A stretch of 64,000 nucleotides of DNA from Sanderia malayensis (lineage: Eukaryota > Cnidaria > Scyphozoa > Semaeostomeae > Pelagiidae): positions 4,879,080 to 4,943,079 of the forward strand of contig RQOL01000466.1 in assembly GCA_013076295.1 (NCBI GenBank), in the 5' to 3' direction. The notes under the pieces are model-generated. The model was not told the DNA's origin and ran no database searches. It saw nothing but the letters and a program-made list of their open reading frames with translations. Shown here in pieces: positions 22,218 through 35,289 of the stretch (its first letter is position 1; every line of letters begins with the position of its first letter). A program made the translations under genes and the position numbers.

Positions 22218-23485
22218 AGCACTGGCGAGGAATCCCCACCGGTACACAACAAAACATTGGTCTATTGCACTCTGCATCGGCTGACTGGTCAGCGGCAACT
22301 TCGATGACGTAATGTTCTTGATGATATTAAAAGCAATGAACGTGAATTTACCAATGAAACTTTATTACTGGTGTAAAACGAAACCACCAGGCAATACAAA
22401 AGATGCACAGGATGAACCTTGCCGAGGCCACTTCAACAGTGTACATTTTCACATTCATAGCATATATTCAGGGATGATAAATTAACTAGCTAACTAGTTA
22501 GTTAGCCAACTAACTAACTCAATATCTGAATAACTAATTAACTAACTATAACGCACGTGTAACTTATCAAAATATAAATTAGATGCTACAATGGAGGATG
22601 AAAGTCTATAGGACACAACCCGTAAAATTCTTATTGTGTAGGCTTTATTCAGCCCCACACTCTCCCTAAAACAATGTTGTTCTCGCAATCAGACCCTTGT
22701 GATAATCGTGAACAAGAACTTCGTCGATATTGCGTAAGACATCAGTCTCTAGAAGCAACATTGTTTGGGAGGAGGGGAATGAGGGATACGTGCACAATTT
22801 GCACAATTCGTAAGTGAAACAAGACTTTAGTCAACTATTGCACTTCATAAAGCGATCCTTGATGCACTTAGGACAGCAAAAATCAAAATAAATTGCAAAT
22901 AAATCAAAACAAAGGTAGCTGTAGTCGTTGTTATTTATTCCCTGAATGCGTGCGTATAAATGCGTGCGTGTTTCACTTCACCGGTATTACGTATTCCAAA
23001 GAATAGAAATTGTGTATCGATAAAATGTCGACTGTTGCCATGTAAAAATCACTTTGTGTATGCTTTGTATAAGCCAAAAAGTCGAAAATTTTAATGTAAA
23101 TCGAATTGGAAAATTATATCATATTTCACTCGTGAATTGTAAACCAAAATCAATGTTGAAAACACAGGTTCTTATCCTCTTCACCCCACCCTACTTCTCC
23201 TTTCCACCCCACCCCACTTCTCCTTTCCACCCTATCCTACTTCTCCCAATCTCTAATGCGTCTTCTCCCTTGTCCCTCCTACCCTCAACACATTTTTCCC
23301 AATCCATCAAAATCTCAAAAAGACTAATCAGAGAGATCACCTAACACAACAACACAAATGACACTTACCGCCTGAATTGATTTCACGCATTTTCTGCCTT
23401 ACATTTCCAAACACAATGTACTCCTATACATTTGCCAAGGGTTTACCAAGTTTCAATCATTTATTTAGTTTGTGGATACTTCACT
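22218..23485. other. Convergent intergenic region between LACTBL1-like and coiled-coil genes
   Basis: Contents: a diverged family 1 MITE at about 22600-22836, a TTAG/CTAA-type microsatellite at ~22483-22550, and a pyrimidine-rich CTTCTCCTTTCCACCC repeat at ~23166-23260. An AATAAA for the minus-strand gene lies at 23459-23465, about 20 bp past its stop. No further gene is seen. Confidence 0.6.
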
Positions 23486-26421
23486 TTAATTTCCATACTT
23501 TTGCTTTATTTCTTCATGAATAAGAAACAGTTTCTCGACAATTTCCATTTTCTCAGCCAACTCTTCGTCTGACAACCGAGTTGTCTTTCTACGATTTTGT
23601 TCGCTTACCATTAATAATTTCGCTTTTTCAATATTCAGATGTCGTAAATATTCCTCTCTACTCAACTCTGTTTCAAAGTTCGAAATTGCATACTCCGACT
23701 CCTATTGGATAAAACGACGTCATAAGATGAAGTTCAATCTAGTTTGACCAGCCTTGGTTGATCTATATCAATCGTAGCTAATTGATTTGATATTTTCTAT
23801 TTTAATCACTCCTAATTGAGGTAGATTAATCCTAGATCAATCCTGTTTAATCACCGATCAATCCTGCTCAATCTTCGAACAATCCCACATAATTTAAGAT
23901 TATTATTGACTTTTATTATTGACTATTATTGAATCTTTATTCAGCGTTGAAATCAATTCACCAGTCTCTCAACAATGTTAAATGAACATGATTAATCCGC
24001 ACTTAATCCTAATCAATCCAAGAATAATCTACTAAGTAAAACTGACCTCGTCGGTAGCATTGCGTTGTTGTAGCTCTGTGTGACAATCATTTATTCTCGC
24101 TCTGAAATTTTTCAAATCTTCACGTCCAAAACTGCATTCTCGAATTCTTCTAAGTTGTTCAGCATCTTCCAGCTGGGCACTTAATCTTCTGGCATCACCC
24201 TCCCTTTCTTGTTCTTCCAAGAATTCTTCTTCCATGCGTTGCTTCGCTTCTCTTGCTGCAAACACTTTCTGAAAAGGAAGAGCAACGCATTGTTGGAGAA
24301 AAGTCCTTCCAAACGATTTCAAATGTCTGCTTCTTGCATTCAAGTGAGACCTCAGCAAAAATGATGAAATACAGCAAACACAACTTCATTAAACTAGACG
24401 CAAACAGTCGTTTAAAAACTATAATAGACAGGTCTTTATATAAGAAAGCATGATTACCGTAAAAGTTCTATTAAGCCCCCTGTGGAAGAGTTCAGTTACG
24501 AATATTATCAAGGACCAGAGAGGACGTTGATAATATTCGTAAAAAGACTTCAGAAAAATATTCTTGTAAAATAATTGGAAAATAATTTTTACGAGTTTCT
24601 TGTTTAATCAATCAAAATTTTATCATCGGGGGCTTCATTGATAGAGGGGGGGCTTAATTAAAAAACTCGTTTCAAAAGGGGGGCTTATTAGAATGGGGGG
24701 CTTAATAAAGCTTTGCGGTAAAAAATATAGCTCATTTTCAATTGACTTACCCATACATGTTGAAACGATTCGGTGAGCTCTTCATGTACAGCGGAAAGTT
24801 TTTCATGCGTTTCTGCCATTTCATGAATCATGTCTCCTCTTCCTTGTGACATTTCATCAAACATCCCACTTCTCCGTCTTCTCTCCTCCTCCACAGCCTT
24901 GTCCACTTCACGCCTCGCAGCCTTTCGTACAAGCTCTTCGTGCATACTCTGCCTTTTGGCTTCTTCAATACGAGACAGTTGCTCGCATCTTTCAAGATAG
25001 ATTGCCTTTCAAATTATCATTATGACTTTTTAATGCTGGTCGTTCGTTTTTTAGCTGTTCACATGGTACCAAACTAAATTTAATTTGTGCTTCAAACAAC
25101 TTTTTCCTAATGCCCACATTTCAAAGTATATTTTGCAGGCTTAACACGGGCGATAACGATTCACGACGGAGCATAAGAGCCGATGTTTAAATTCGTGTCT
25201 ACACGATGATACGTCTTTAAGCGTGCTTTAAAGAGAGATACACGAAATGTAGCGTTTAAAGATACGAGAGTGCGTTTTTAAGCGTGTTTTAAAGAGATAT
25301 AGACGAAATTTAGCGATTAAAGATGCGAGAGTGCGTCCTTAAGCGTGCTTTAAAAAACGATTTAACTTTCAATAAACGATAACGATTCCCAATATGTGTG
25401 ACTGCACGATGAATATCTGTAGCGTGTTTTAACGCGCAGAAAACGCTTTAACCTCTGCAGATTATAATCTGACAAACTACAAGCGTGCTTAAACCTCTAC
25501 AAGAGCCAATTTCAAAGCGAAAGCCCTAAGCATAAAAAATATATAAATATTACACTTACTTGGTGTATGGAGAAAAGTCGTAACAACTGTTCGTGAACAT
25601 TCACCAAATTCTGGCTCCTTTCTACCCATTCAACATCAGTGATATCAATTGAAGCACTGTAAGGCGCTGATATCCTTCTGTTTCGTTCCTTCTCTTGCTC
25701 TTGTCGCAAAATATCATGAAGTTCCCTCAGCGACATATTTGATTTTACATGCAATAAATCTTTAACAAGCCATATTTTATGCTCTATTACACCTGTCACT
25801 CGCTGAAAAAGAAGACATTTTTTAATAAGTGAAAATAACAAGTCTATATCATTGTTGCGAGAGTTTCATCCCTTGGGAACTAATGTTGAGAAGTTCTACT
25901 GCAATATCTTTTGTTGAGAACAATAGCCTATTGTTTCCGTGTCCCAGTCTTAACAATAGATTGCAGAAAGTTGAAAATTGCTGGTCAGAGAATTAACATT
26001 GCTGAAAAGAACAATTTTCAAAAAGCTTCGAACCCTTTAAACTTCCTTTGCTATCAAAGTCAAATAGAACAAAACTCGTGTTGTATTTTGAAATTAGGGT
26101 CAGGAACAGCACTAATGTATTTACATTGTATTTCCAACTTCGACTAATTTAGATTCACAGAAAAGAAATTGTAAACTTGCGAAGAACAATAAAATTTTGT
26201 CGCAAATTTCACGGCATGGCAAGGCTATACACAAATATTTGAAAAACTTGACAAATTTACAATCAACTAACTCTACAATTAGATAAAATACTTACTCTAT
26301 GCTGTGCTAAGACACGAACCAAACGACAACTTTCATCAAATTCTTCATCCTCACTTCCAAATTCACTACTTTCGTCGTCATTCCGTTCTGGCAACAGTAA
26401 AATGTCTTGGTCGCTCACCAT
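23486..26421 (-). CDS. Uncharacterised coiled-coil protein, 5 exons, complete
   Basis: Minus-strand exons are 26421-26296, 25802-25560, 25005-24751, 24268-24047 and 23701-23486. All five junctions are phase 0 with GT-AG borders, giving 353 residues. The N-terminus is acidic (ERNDDESSEFGSEDEEFDE). Most of the rest is predicted long alpha helix or coiled coil rich in E, K, R and L, with EELVRKAARREVDKAVEEER around residues 140-165, AAREAKQRMEEEF near 215 and EKMEIVEKLFLIHEEIK at the C-terminus. No signal peptide or TM segment is visible. I do not recognise the family; a cytoskeletal or ciliary role is possible only by analogy. A poly(A) signal follows the stop closely. Confidence 0.8.
24455..24720. 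mobile_element. MITE family 3 copy (TACCGTAA ends) in coiled-coil gene intron
   Basis: It starts TACCGTAAAAGTTC and ends CTTTGCGGTA, and contains TTAAGCCCCC and GGGGGGCTTAATAAAG words typical of the family. It is located between exons 4 and 3 of the coiled-coil gene. Confidence 0.75.
25205..25365 (+). repeat. ~61-bp tandem repeat, about 2.5 units
   Basis: Units share TTAAGCGTGCTTTAAAGAGA, then ACGAAATGTAGCG and GATACGAGAGTGCG. They lie in the intron between exons 2 and 3 of the coiled-coil gene. Confidence 0.7.
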
Positions 26422-28340
26422 GACAGAAATATTTCTACGAATTTTCCAGTTCCACGCGGCCAATCAATTTATTATGACGTATTAAATCAATCGGACGAAA
26501 CATCTGGCATGGATGCGTACGCGCAGAAGAAATTACAGGGGACTGCGCAGAAGCAGACTGGGGGATCCTTAAGCAGGCTACCGTGAAAATTTCAATCTGG
26601 CCCCAGGGGCTCTTTCATTTTCGATGTTCCAGAGAGGGGCTTATTCGAGAAGGTTTAATGGAGAGAGGGCTTGGCTTACTAGAATTCTTAAATGAACTTA
26701 AGAAAAATAACTTTGTAAAACAACTACAGAATATTTTTTGAGCTCTTATGGTGTAATTAATCATAATTTTGTCATCGTTCGAAAATTCAAAAGCAGGGGG
26801 CTTAATTCAAAATCTTGTTTCAATAGGGGGGCTTAATGGGGAAAGGGGCTTAGTGGAGAGGAGAATAATAGAGCATGAATGGCAAACATCTTCTCAATTG
26901 CATGCGTTTACCTTGATATAAGATTTCAGAAAATTTATAAGCTTGGACTTTTATTGGCTTACAATGAAATAAAAGATCATGTGCATTTAATGTAGATTCT
27001 GCAGATGCAAAATGCAGAGCGATTGTGATTTTTTAGATTTAGAGATTATTCTGGTTTTGCTCATATTTTCTTCATGTTTTTGACAAACTTAACCAACTAA
27101 CAGGTTTTTCTATTCACGAAAATTAGTATTACAAAAAATGCTTGGCAATCTTTCAAGTCTTTCTTAATAGTCATTATGTCTTTTTTACCACATAAAGTAA
27201 AAACAATCAATTTTTCCTCCATTGCCAACATTTCAAAGGAAACTTATCAACAGCACTGGTAGCACTATGCCCACAGCAGACTAAAAAGAATGCATAAAGT
27301 GTGTCACATATGGAAATTATATGAAACCAACTCCCCCTTCCCCCAAAAATGTTCCACTCTTAATCTGACCCCTGTGGTCATCATGTTAATGTAATTTTGT
27401 CGATATTTAATGCAGCTTTCTCAGGGGGGATGATGGATGCCGGATGGGTGCAAAATAAAGTCACACACAAGTGTCCCAAAAGTTTTCTCCACTATTGTAG
27501 TAAATGGTCAACTGACTTTAGAAAACAATTTAAGAATTAACTTGCTGATATCTTATGAAGAAGTGCAGGATACTATTTCACAGCTGCAAAAATTTTGCGA
27601 AAGCGTTATGCACCATCATTGGATCCTCCAATCCAAAGTAATGGATTGGATAGATAAGATTAGATGATAGATGGATCTGAGGGTAGATAACACTTACCTG
27701 AGTAATGTCGGCTCCGGCATTCCTGGATCTCCACCTCTTTTTATTCCTTTTAAAAATATGTGAATAAGTTCAAATAAGTTATATTTCAGGGTAATCTCAG
27801 TTTTTGTAAATATTGTATCAAATACGAATTCATCATGAGCATCCGACGAAGATTAGGCCTAAAAAAGCTGCAAAACAAAACATGCTGCCAAAAGGCAAAT
27901 ACTAACCCAAATAAATAATAAATGGAATAAAACTCCAATGAAATGTAGTCTTCATAACATTAAAGACCTTTTGCAACCTTTTCTTGTTTTCTGGCCTGAA
28001 CTTAACCATTTTATTTGTCGGTAAATTCTTTTAAAGTCCACAGAGGAGAAGGACACGAGGAGCAAGAGATGATGCGGAGGACCACAGCATGTGCTGCTGG
28101 GTTGACGCAAAGGGCCAAATTCGAGTTCACAAAGATGCAAATATATTTTATCCAACAAGCATTTTAAATTTTGAGTAAGAATTACATATGCAAAGATACA
28201 AGGTGTTCGAATTGAAAAAGTAATGAATCAGTAGCCATCAAGATATTTCTTCTACAATGGACAGTTGAGTAATTATTAGATTATATCAAATATGAGAAAA
28301 AATATTCGTAGAAAATGTTCTTCGATTCTAAGTTCCAACT
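26422..28340. other. Intergenic region between coiled-coil gene and ARPC2, with MITEs
   Basis: A diverged family 3 MITE begins TACCGTGAAAATTTC at 26579 and runs to about 26865 with GGGGGCTTAAT words. A diverged family 1 MITE lies at ~27290-27500. On the minus strand, 27745-27702 ends in a strong donor (ACTCAG|GTAAGTG) and could be a 5' non-coding exon of the coiled-coil gene, but this is weakly supported. Nothing else is recognised. Confidence 0.45.
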
Positions 28341-31300
28341 TTAGGTTCTGCTGAATGTCTTTCCACTGTAAATTAAAGTAGAAAAAGATGCATGAAATAT
28401 GCAGCAATACCAAGGGACACTGGTTGGAATCTACTGCTTGATATATTAAACGAATTGTACCAACCTTATTGTCTTCTTTTCTGTCACCTTTTCTGGTCTT
28501 GCTCGGTTCAAGACTTTGATGAAATCGGTTGTACGAGCACGCATACGCGAGTGCAAGTATGCCTGTGAAGCAACCAATACCATCAGAAAAGCAATAAGTC
28601 TAATGCATCATCAAATTTCTGAGAAGAATAGAAGATTATCATGTTGTAACTGGAAGTGCTTATGAGATTGCGAGTGTACATGAGTGTTACGTGTTGAGTG
28701 TTACTTCTCTCATCATCAGGCAAATGAGAAAGGTCTGGAGTTAAACGGTCTCTCAAAACATTACAAACATTACACTCATAAACACTCCTGTCCATGACAT
28801 GATAAGCTTCTATTCTTATCATGACAATCGCCAAAAAGACAAACAGCAACATATTCAGACTCAATATTTCTGGTCATGGTTCTGTATGGTAAGGAAAATT
28901 GAAATTGGAATGTGTGACTAACATACCTTTGAACACTTGATGTGATAATGAAGATAATTTCTGAATGTGTGAATCAAATTAATTGTGTTTTCTCTCACAC
29001 CTGGGTCCTTGAAATGTCTTGCTGTAAGGACTTAGTAAAAATAAACAAAGCTGTTATATAAATGGAATAAAATTGTAGTGAACTGTGTGGCTATGTGGTC
29101 AATGAGTTGATAGTTTATTATGGCATAGTCTGAAGGAAACAATGAGTTGATGATGTAATTGGGTATATTTACCAAAGGTGATATATCCAATGTTGTCTCC
29201 AGTAGCAGCATTAGTTCCTGCCAATTCCATTGGGGGATCTTTGTGACTGAAAAGAACTTGAGGGCTGGTATGACTTGCCTTTCGTCCTTCTTTGAATTCC
29301 TTTTAAGATAGAAATAAAACAAGTCAGATAATTGCCTTTAAAACCTACAATTGGGGAACACAACTTCAGGGACACTTGTGACTGTTGCAAATTTTATATG
29401 TATCCTTCACCCCCTCTGTTCCCCCCAAACAATGTTTTCTCTACAGACGGTTTGTACAATGACCACAAGTGTCTTGAAAGAACAACATTGTATTAGGGGA
29501 AGTGGGGCCAAATAAAGCTCCCCAAGGGGCTTTATTCAACCCCTTGGGGGGCTTTATTCAACTCAGAGGTTTATGGGTTGTCCCAAGTGTCCCAAAAACT
29601 TTTGTACCCTGTGGTAACTCACTATTAAGCTGAAACTAAAAGATAGAAGTTACAGAGTGATATGACATTTACTTACTTGCATGAAGACTTTGCCAATAAT
29701 CACATCATCATCGTCCTTGAAAACAGTGCTGAAAATCACTGTCACTCTGTCTGCCAGAGATTCAACATACATTGTTTCATCATCACGATAATTGATAACA
29801 GCTCTCTCTTTTGATTCTTCCTCCCTCACACTTAGATCAAAATATTTCTCAAACACTGATGCGAAACAGTTTCTCTTCATAAGTCCAATTCTCTTAATTA
29901 ATTCCTCTGCAATTGACATAGATGGAATATTGAAAAACATGATTCGGTTAATGCAATGAGTGATGAGGAATAATTGAAATTTTGTGTACCTTTATCCTCT
30001 GGAAGATTGTCAAGATCAACGAGAACTGAGAAATTGAAACCTGAAATCAAACAAAAGTAAGAATGCTCTGATAATTAAAACTGCGTTGGTATATGGGGAA
30101 AAAATATAATCCCCACTACATGTGGATGTTATGAGAAAGCCCTCCTAGCTTCTTAAAGCTCTCCTAGCAATAATTGAAAAGTTTAACGTTACCAGACATT
30201 GAAAAAAGTGCAATGTTATGCTACAAATAACATTTTTATTGATAGATAATATATTAAAATCACAAAGTTAAGAATCTTGTGCTTGCAGGGAAATTTCTCC
30301 TTGAAATTTTGAGCACCTAAATTTTTCAACTTTCTTAGGCTTCAAAAATCCACTACCAAATTTTCTTAACTCTTTGGTGAGCAAAGTACTGCCTTCTAAT
30401 AACAACATTTTCTCAAAGAAAAACAAATAGCAGCTTATGATCGTCAACTTAAGAGCATTGACAAGAGTTTGAAAAATTGTGTGGCTCCATCAACAGAGCA
30501 AATATACCTTGTTCAGGTTCTGTCGAATAATCTTGATAGATCTTTTTTAAAAACTGGAAATAATAAAAAATATCCATAGTTAGCAACAAAATATCTACCC
30601 ATTCTGTCATATACATAACTTTGTACTGTAGTTGCAAATGAATTACTGGATAAATAAACCAAAAGGGAAGCGCATGACAGATACAAATTTTAAACTTCAT
30701 GTCTGTTTTCTGTTTTCTGTTTTCCAAAATTTTCACCGGATAAAAATTGATAGCAGAGGATTGCAAAGATAAATACATTACCTCATCAGCTCCATTTTTG
30801 ACAAGGTCATCATAAAATTTCAAGGAGATGCTGACCTGGATTAAAATAATTGAAATAAAAATTGATTTAATAATCTAAACCAAATGTTAACAAAAATTCT
30901 GTGATTGATAAAACCAAAATAAATTGACAGGAAAAGAAAGTGGAATTCTGTTTAACCCACCCTTATCTTTGTTTTGTCTCCATCTGGATTCGAGACATGG
31001 TACAAGGCACCATCAAAATCTTAAAAATTTAAACTTCAAAGGTTAGGATAATGTAAAGAGAGACAGTATTTCAAAGAAGGCGAAACAGGAAGGCAAATAT
31101 CAACACGAAATGTCTTCAAAAACAAGTATCAAAAGTCAAAGAACCTAGTCATACCTGCAACTTTTATATCAACGGAATCAGCCTTCCCTCTGATAAACAA
31201 AAATTCAATACATAGAATGAATACTGGGCAATTAAACTATTTCATAAAATAAAACAAAATGCACAGCAACGTATTGTACCAGGGTCTATTACTTTCTGCA

Positions 31301-31438
31301 GGCAAGGCCTAAAGTTAAGCAAGTTACTTCCTTCATCTGTTCAACTTCTTACTAAAACAGCAGACTCTTTACTTACCCGCCAAAACGAAGTCTCAAGGCT
31401 TCTTCGACGATAGAGTTGTTGATCTCGAGTAGAATCAT
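28341..31438 (-). CDS. ARPC2: Arp2/3 complex subunit 2 (p34-Arc), complete, 11 exons
   Basis: ARPC2 is the large core subunit of the Arp2/3 complex, which nucleates branched actin and contacts the mother filament. Minus-strand exons: 31438-31377, 31189-31155, 31019-30961, 30835-30782, 30553-30508, 30040-29990, 29906-29677, 29299-29173, 29030-28927, 28562-28465 and 28365-28341. All phases fit, giving 296 residues (human 300). The start [13 protein letters not shown] is canonical. Conserved blocks include [78 protein letters not shown] and [11 protein letters not shown], with C-terminus GKTFSRT. At exon 9 two in-frame acceptors lie 9 nt apart (29031 and 29022); the upstream one restores the family's TFVLxxRH spacing. 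Intron 7 holds a family 1 MITE. Confidence 0.97.
29361..29622. mobile_element. MITE family 1 copy in ARPC2 intron 7
   Basis: The left end has CAGGGACACTTGTGAC, and the right end has AAGTGTCCCAAAAACTTTTGTACCCTG, an imperfect inverted repeat. Internal CCCCCCAAACAATGTT resembles other family 1 copies. Confidence 0.65.
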
Positions 31439-32274
31439 AATCCTTGTGGAGTAATACGCCAAAGAGTTGAGTAAGTTTCTTCAAAATTACAACTCCCTTC
31501 TTCCTTCAAGCTGCAGTGAAAGGCGGAAATCGCACCAGCCTCTGCTGCACTGACAAACCTCGTTTGAGTTTAGGTCGTTTGACCTGGGGAATAGAATAAG
31601 GGAATATCGGGACCTTTGTAACTATTCCGGCTTATTCTTCGGAAATCTCAAAAGATAGGATAGAGATAGTCCAAACCACCACAACAAGGGGGAGAGCCCA
31701 GAAGCAGTTTTCTGGAAATTACAGCAACCTAGCCTGTGTTCCAGACCATTTTCCAGCTTATGGTGATGAACACTGACAAGGAAAAAGACAACAAGATCTT
31801 TTGAAATCGTTTGCGAAATAAGTGTCTATACACATTTCAGGAATATTTACGAAATACTACCGACTCATTAAAATACATACATCACAATAGCATAATAGCA
31901 GTACCGGTCTCATAATTGAAAAATAGTAAAATCCCATTAGAGCTGAAAATATTATGCTAAAAGTCTTAACTAAATCTTATAATCGCAGCTTTTCTAAAAT
32001 ACTGGTAAAATAGTCATTTCTAAAAAAACTATTGCTAAAGTAGGAAAATGTGCGAATTCCTGAACAAATACATAAAAAACTATTACATTGAGACCAATGT
32101 ATGTGCTTGCAAGATTATCAAATAAAATTCGAAAGCTACCAAGAGTTTCAAATGTTAAATAGGTAGACAACTTGCATTCTATGTTCCTGTGAAATTATTT
32201 TTTTACAAAACATAACAATAATTATTATTCAAAACGATTAATCAATTGTTTATTGAATGCAAAGTTGTTTTTAT
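31439..32274. other. ARPC2 upstream region and RPTP-A 3' flank
   Basis: This interval holds the ARPC2 promoter side and the very short RPTP-A 3' UTR. On the minus strand an AATAAA (32254-32249) lies about 20 nt beyond the RPTP-A stop codon. No other gene or repeat is recognised. Confidence 0.5.
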
Positions 32275-35200
32275 TTAATAGTAGTTCGAGTAGATCTCAA
32301 ACGATGCAAGGTAGTCTTGGATGACCAGGAAACAAAACATGTACTGACCCTGAAATGAAACGAGATGATGTATCATAATTAATCACAAATGGCTAATAAA
32401 ATGTGCCATACAAAATGCATAAAAATACCGAATGCATTATATCCCAACTTTACAACAAGGCTTATTCCAATCTTAAAAAAGCTTTACCACTCTATAATAC
32501 CCATGGTAGATGATGATACTTATGAGCAGGTTGGCATAAAGAATTAAACATTTGGTGCTTTGTTATGTTGCTTGATCATAAAATTTAACCCTGGAGTATT
32601 TGAATTATTAATATTACAATATCTCATCTGGTTTCCTCAAGAAGATGGGACATTTGTGAATTAAGTATCGAATTAATACAAAGAACAGATCAACATGTTT
32701 CCGGAAAAAGGCCCTTTTGATAAGAAACTAAAGAAGCTGTTTTGAAAAAGCTGGTTTCTACTTTGCGGGTTCTGAATATCACAATGGCCTTACCATGACT
32801 TGAACCATAGCTGGCCTCTGGCTACGAAGACGTTTCACAGTTTGAAATATATCGATAAAACCTTCAGTCTTCAATCTGTCTATGGCATACAATATGGTGA
32901 TGAATACCCCAGTCCGACCAGCTCCACCACTGCAAAGAAAACATGAAAATGTAAAAAAATCAATCAAAACATACATTTGAAAAGAACTTTCTTATTTATA
33001 TAACATCGATCATAAGATATGAGGATAGAAAGCTGTATATGTAAACCCATAAAAATATTAAAACAGGAATGGAGTCATTGGGAACAACTTGTTCTTGTTA
33101 CATACACTGTATTACATGAAACGTTGGCTATGGATCATTATTTTGCCTACAGTTGATATCTAACTTCCATCTAGACACGGTAGCGATATTGAGTAGCTGA
33201 GAATAATTGCTTACTTGCAGTGTACAACGATTTTTCCATTGCCAGATTGTTGTTGCCACTTTTCAACTTTGCCGAGAAAATCGGAAAAGCAAGCCTCACT
33301 CTCTGGCAATCCGGCATCTGGCCACGCAGTGAATTGGAAATGTCTGAGGATTCTCGAATTCCCTCTCTACCAAGAAAAATAAACAACAAATAATAAGACA
33401 TCAGACTCGTGTTTACAAACAATTACATAGACTGGCCGACGTTGATTTTCATTGGCAAGTAATGAAAAGAATCAGGGGTTGGAAGAAAACTGAAATACCT
33501 GTGAGTTTGTCAGTTTGAAATCCCGCACGGTGAAATCCAGTTGCCTGTCTTCGTTCAACTTCTCGATCAGCAAGGGGCCACTGGTCATTATCTCCTCCTC
33601 TGGCCAATACACATGCAGATTCATCTACATAAAGGATATTGTTCCACCTTAGTGACGTCACAGATTAAAGTGCGTGTGTTACAACAGCCATGGAATCAAA
33701 CACAGCAACAACAACAGCTGGATGAATGAAAAATAAATACCTTGGAGCTTTGCGCGTTGGTTTCTCTGATGAGACACACAATGGTTGAACACTGTTGTTC
33801 GTATACCATGCGCCAAAAATCATCAACAGTGTTAGGTAAAGGAGCTTGTGTTGCGATATAGGCCTCAGGGGCATTGTATCCCTGAAATGATGCCAAATAA
33901 CACATTATAAAGTACTTTAAAATATCGTAACAGCCAAAGTGATCGGCGAACGAATAGTCTGATGGCAAACGCCTCACAAAAAGATGACAAATTAATGAAC
34001 AAAATGAAATTACGAATTCCCAATAAAATGGGCACCCTCTTCCTTTAAGCGTCCCTCTAATAATCGGTCACCCAATTCTGCAAATTATTTTGTAAGCGCC
34101 CGGCGTTTATTAGAGAAAATACGGTAGTCGAATATCGAGTTCCCTGGATACGAAAATTTCTTAATTTTACGTTGCTTCAAACTCACAATAATTCAAAGTA
34201 CGATTAACTCGAGAAAGGTTGTTGGATGCACGACCTTACTCAGGCTGGCTCAAATGCATGTACTGCAAACCTACCTCAACAAAGTTGGCATTGATGTAAT
34301 CTGAGCCAGGAACGCCTGCCATCATTCGCAATTTCACTCTGGTTTTGTCATCTGCAAAAATGGAAATCATTTATTGATCATTGCATTTTGGATTTACATT
34401 AGATGAAGCGGGCATTCTTTGATTGGTGATTTGATCCTTCAAATAACAACAACACACTGTCTTCTAAATACATAAATCGAGGAAATATTAGAGAGTACCC
34501 TTTTTATAGAAGAAACTGGTTTATAAGAAAATAAAGCTATAGTAGTCAAAAATTTTAAAATACTTTAACGATCTCTTGATGCATACACCCTCTTTTGCAA
34601 GACCCATTTATATATCAACAAACCTGTCATTTCCTCGTTAATTACCCTAGTTGAAGTATATTTCGTATCTGCTTTGTTGATAAGTGATGAAAAACATATT
34701 AAAATTTTGCTCTTGTTTTGTCCTCGGAGTATAAAACATATGTACTTTTACTGTGTGAATTTTGCACTGGTACTTTCTATATTCTTATTCTGTTTGTTAA
34801 AACAATCCAACATTCCAGCATTCCAAACTGTAGTACCAAATGCTGGTCCAAATTTCTTTTAAAACAAAAAACGTGTAATTAAATTATTACTCACAAGGAT
34901 GTATGTTTAAAAATCTGTTCTTGTTCCTGTTACACATCATCATGGCGAACTCATGAGGATTATCACTTTTATCAGGAAATCGTTCAATTCTCTACAAAAC
35001 AATAAATAGCCTTATTCTCAAAATCAACAGTGCTCTATTAACTATTTCGGTTTTAACTATCTAGTTAACTAATTTGATTTTAGAGAAACATAGCAAGACA
35101 ACTACGTTTATAAGTAAAAGAAGTTATAAAATAAAATCATACCCTGAATTCGTGTTCAAGATTGCTTTTACCATCTGCACCAATACTCTGCAGATTCCTT

Positions 35201-35289
35201 ATGTATTGTCTCAAATCCTGAGCAACTACCTCCGTGCATCCACATCCAAGATGCTCCAAAATAGCTTTGTGTATAAACTCATATTGGGA
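32275..35289 (-). other. RPTP-A exons 43-50: phosphatase domain D2
   Basis: Exons are 35289-35143, 34991-34895, 34351-34275, 33881-33741, 33624-33499, 33366-33215, 32929-32794 and 32349-32275. Motifs are [45 protein letters not shown], and a P-loop that reads HCNGGAGRTG across the 33215/32929 junction. Unlike many D2 domains it keeps the Asp, Cys and Arg, though the loop sequence is not the standard SAGVG form. The C-terminus is [19 protein letters not shown]. Confidence 0.92.

Noticed and set aside
33171..33422. ORF reading [13 protein letters not shown] on the minus strand
   Set aside because: It is an out-of-frame reading of RPTP-A exon 48; the correct frame gives [10 protein letters not shown].
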